From positions 8,603,313 through 8,667,312 of the forward strand of contig JALMQS010000075.1 of NCBI GenBank assembly GCA_024734495.1: DNA of 64,000 bases, in the 5' to 3' direction. Position numbers and translations under genes: made by a program. This document shows, piece after piece, positions 62,526 to 64,000 of the stretch. This DNA comes from Forficula auricularia. Taxonomy: Eukaryota > Arthropoda > Insecta > Dermaptera > Forficulidae. Under the pieces are notes generated by a model. That model ran no database searches and was not told the DNA's origin. It saw only the letters and a program-made list of their open reading frames with translations. Position 1 is the stretch's first letter, and each line of letters opens with the position of its first letter.

Positions 62526-64000
62526 TGACTTTAACATATTCGATTTTTTTTGGGTATTTACTAATTTTTTAATTAATATTCATTTTCTAAAAGAATCCGT
62601 CGTCAGTAGCGGCGCTTAAAAATTCGCCAAATCTGTAGCGTTAATACGTAAGTACCGAAAATCCCTCAAAGCCTCACCAACAAAAGAACTGATTGGAATG
62701 AATTTAGAAGAAAGCTCGAGCAGTTTATAACTACTAACGACACTAACGAGAAAAGAGCAAATTGATAAAGAAGTTGAGCAATTCATAGCTGATATACAAC
62801 ATGCAGCAGAGGAAAGCACACCATCAGTACGAGAAAATATTTCTCATAAAATATTTTATCCATTTGATAGATAAAAGAACTTATCTTGTCAAAAAGGAAA
62901 GCTCGAAGAAAGTGGCAACAATCCAGACACCCCGACCACAAAACTATAGTGAATCGTTTAAATAGCCAATTGAAAAAACGTATTTTAGAATTTAAAATGA
63001 GTCAATAAGCGAATATCTTGAAAAATGAACTCCTGATAAACATACTGAATATTCTCTTTGGAAAGCCACCAAGAAAATTAAAAGACCTAAAATTCAAGAT
63101 TCCGCTCCGAAAATGCCAGATGGAAATTGGGGCAGGAGTTCAAAACAAAAATCGGATATTTTTGCTGATTATTTAGAAAATGTTTTTAAACCACCTTTAA
63201 TCCACCTTTAAATTCTAATGATAATCCTACCTTCATACATAAAACTGACAAAAAAGAAATTCCTCTTGTTACCTTAAAAGAAGTTAGGAATACTATCTCA
63301 TATAACTTTATAAACTACAATACCTCATAAACGCTTTCTTTAAACTTAGGTATGTGCCTCACCACTGGAAAATTGCTTAAGTGATACTTATTCTTAAGCC
63401 TGGAAAGGAGCCTACAGAAGTGGCCTCATATCGACCAATATCATTGTTGCCGATTTTGTCAAAAATCTTTGAAAAACTATTATTAGGGAGACTTATGGAA
63501 ATTATAAAGCATAAGAAATTAATACCTTCACACCAATTTGGCTTCAGAAATAAACACTCCACAATTGACCAAGTACACCGAATAGCGAATATCATTGAAA
63601 AGGCTTTTGAAGAAAAAAGTCTGTGCAGCAGTTTTTCTTGATGTTGCTCAGGCTTTCGACAAAGTTTGGCATGAAGGCCTTTTAGTCAAACTACATAAGT
63701 ATCTACCTGAACAGTTTTTCGAAATATTGCGATATTATATCAAAGATAGACGCTTTCGAGTTCGCCATGGCGATGAGCATTCTGAGCTAAAGCAAATATC
63801 TGCTGGAGTGCCTCAGGGCAGTGTTCTTGGCCCAACTCTATATTTGTTATTTACAAATGACATTCCACTTGATGAGAATGCTGCTATAGCTACATTTGCT
63901 GATGATACAGCACTCCTTGCAGTCGATGAAAATTTTTATGAAGTTACAGCTAAGCTACAAAGAGCTATAAACAAAATCAACGAATGGACCAAACGATGAC
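62526..64000 (+). mobile_element. Jockey LINE, right inverted arm (runs off window)
   Basis: Plus-strand copy identical to 57551-59024 in reverse. It begins in the endonuclease-RT linker (ALIRKYRKSLKASPTKE region), passes HTEYSLWKATKKIKRPKIQD-like text near 63045-63105 and reaches the reverse transcriptase. The window ends before its 3' end. Confidence 0.88.
63381..63999 (+). pseudogene. Jockey reverse transcriptase, frameshifted (duplicate)
   Basis: Same frames, motifs, frameshift and TGA as 57551-58169, residue for residue. The sharing of two disabling lesions shows that the duplication happened after the element died. Confidence 0.9.

Overview
This is an AT-rich, intron- and transposon-laden piece of an animal nuclear genome, most likely an arthropod. 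The evidence is spliced genes with GT-AG introns and a single AP-1/2-type beta-adaptin with arthropod-like sequence. The mobile elements are also typical of arthropods: mariner, hAT, jockey and other LINEs, Helitron-like elements and long foldbacks. Nothing bacterial is present. I could not fix the order or species.

Three host genes are visible. (1) Positions 232-5917 (+) hold the last five exons of clathrin heavy chain, about 705 residues, ending in the QLMLT-containing tail; the 5' half lies off the left edge. (2) Positions 34656-41479 (-) hold the 3' part of an unidentified gene: four exons, 245 residues, coiled coil, acidic Ser/Thr-rich tail. (3) Positions 46947-56168 (+) hold a complete beta-adaptin gene in 18 exons (about 936 residues). 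It is clean apart from one missing base at the exon 9/10 junction. Clathrin heavy chain and beta-adaptin are direct partners in coated-vesicle formation (the adaptin hinge carries clathrin-box-like motifs), so their proximity is notable, though they are about 41 kb apart and need not be co-regulated.

The rest is mostly mobile DNA. Clathrin intron 4 carries a hAT MITE, a LINE 3' end and a mariner foldback. Positions 6-34 kb contain: a hAT element with its 8-bp target duplication and a LINE inside it (10-12 kb); a 3.2-kb tandem array (12.9-16.1 kb); a near-complete but broken mariner (18-19.3 kb); a 3.2-kb inverted-repeat element with a CR1/jockey-type LINE inside (19.6-22.8 kb); 118-bp satellite units; hAT remains; and a palindromic mariner (27.7-28.4 kb). 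Positions 34-46 kb hold several long foldbacks and two Helitron-like copies. Beta-adaptin intron 1 is a stack of SINE, LINE, hAT, Helitron-like and mariner insertions. From 56.6 kb to the right edge lies a jockey element present as two arms of a large inverted duplication with no indel offset, separated by more foldbacks, a hAT MITE and another LINE.

The most unusual signals are these. Several unrelated-looking foldbacks carry a hammerhead-ribozyme-like core (CTGAnGA, helix, GAAA) in their arms. The jockey arms are identical and inverted. Empty-site comparisons show a Helitron-like insertion without target duplication. There is a 56-bp perfect palindrome at the centre of a mariner, and a tandem array whose short units arose by microhomology deletion. 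Element boundaries given with a target-site duplication are exact; others are read by eye and may be off by tens of bases.
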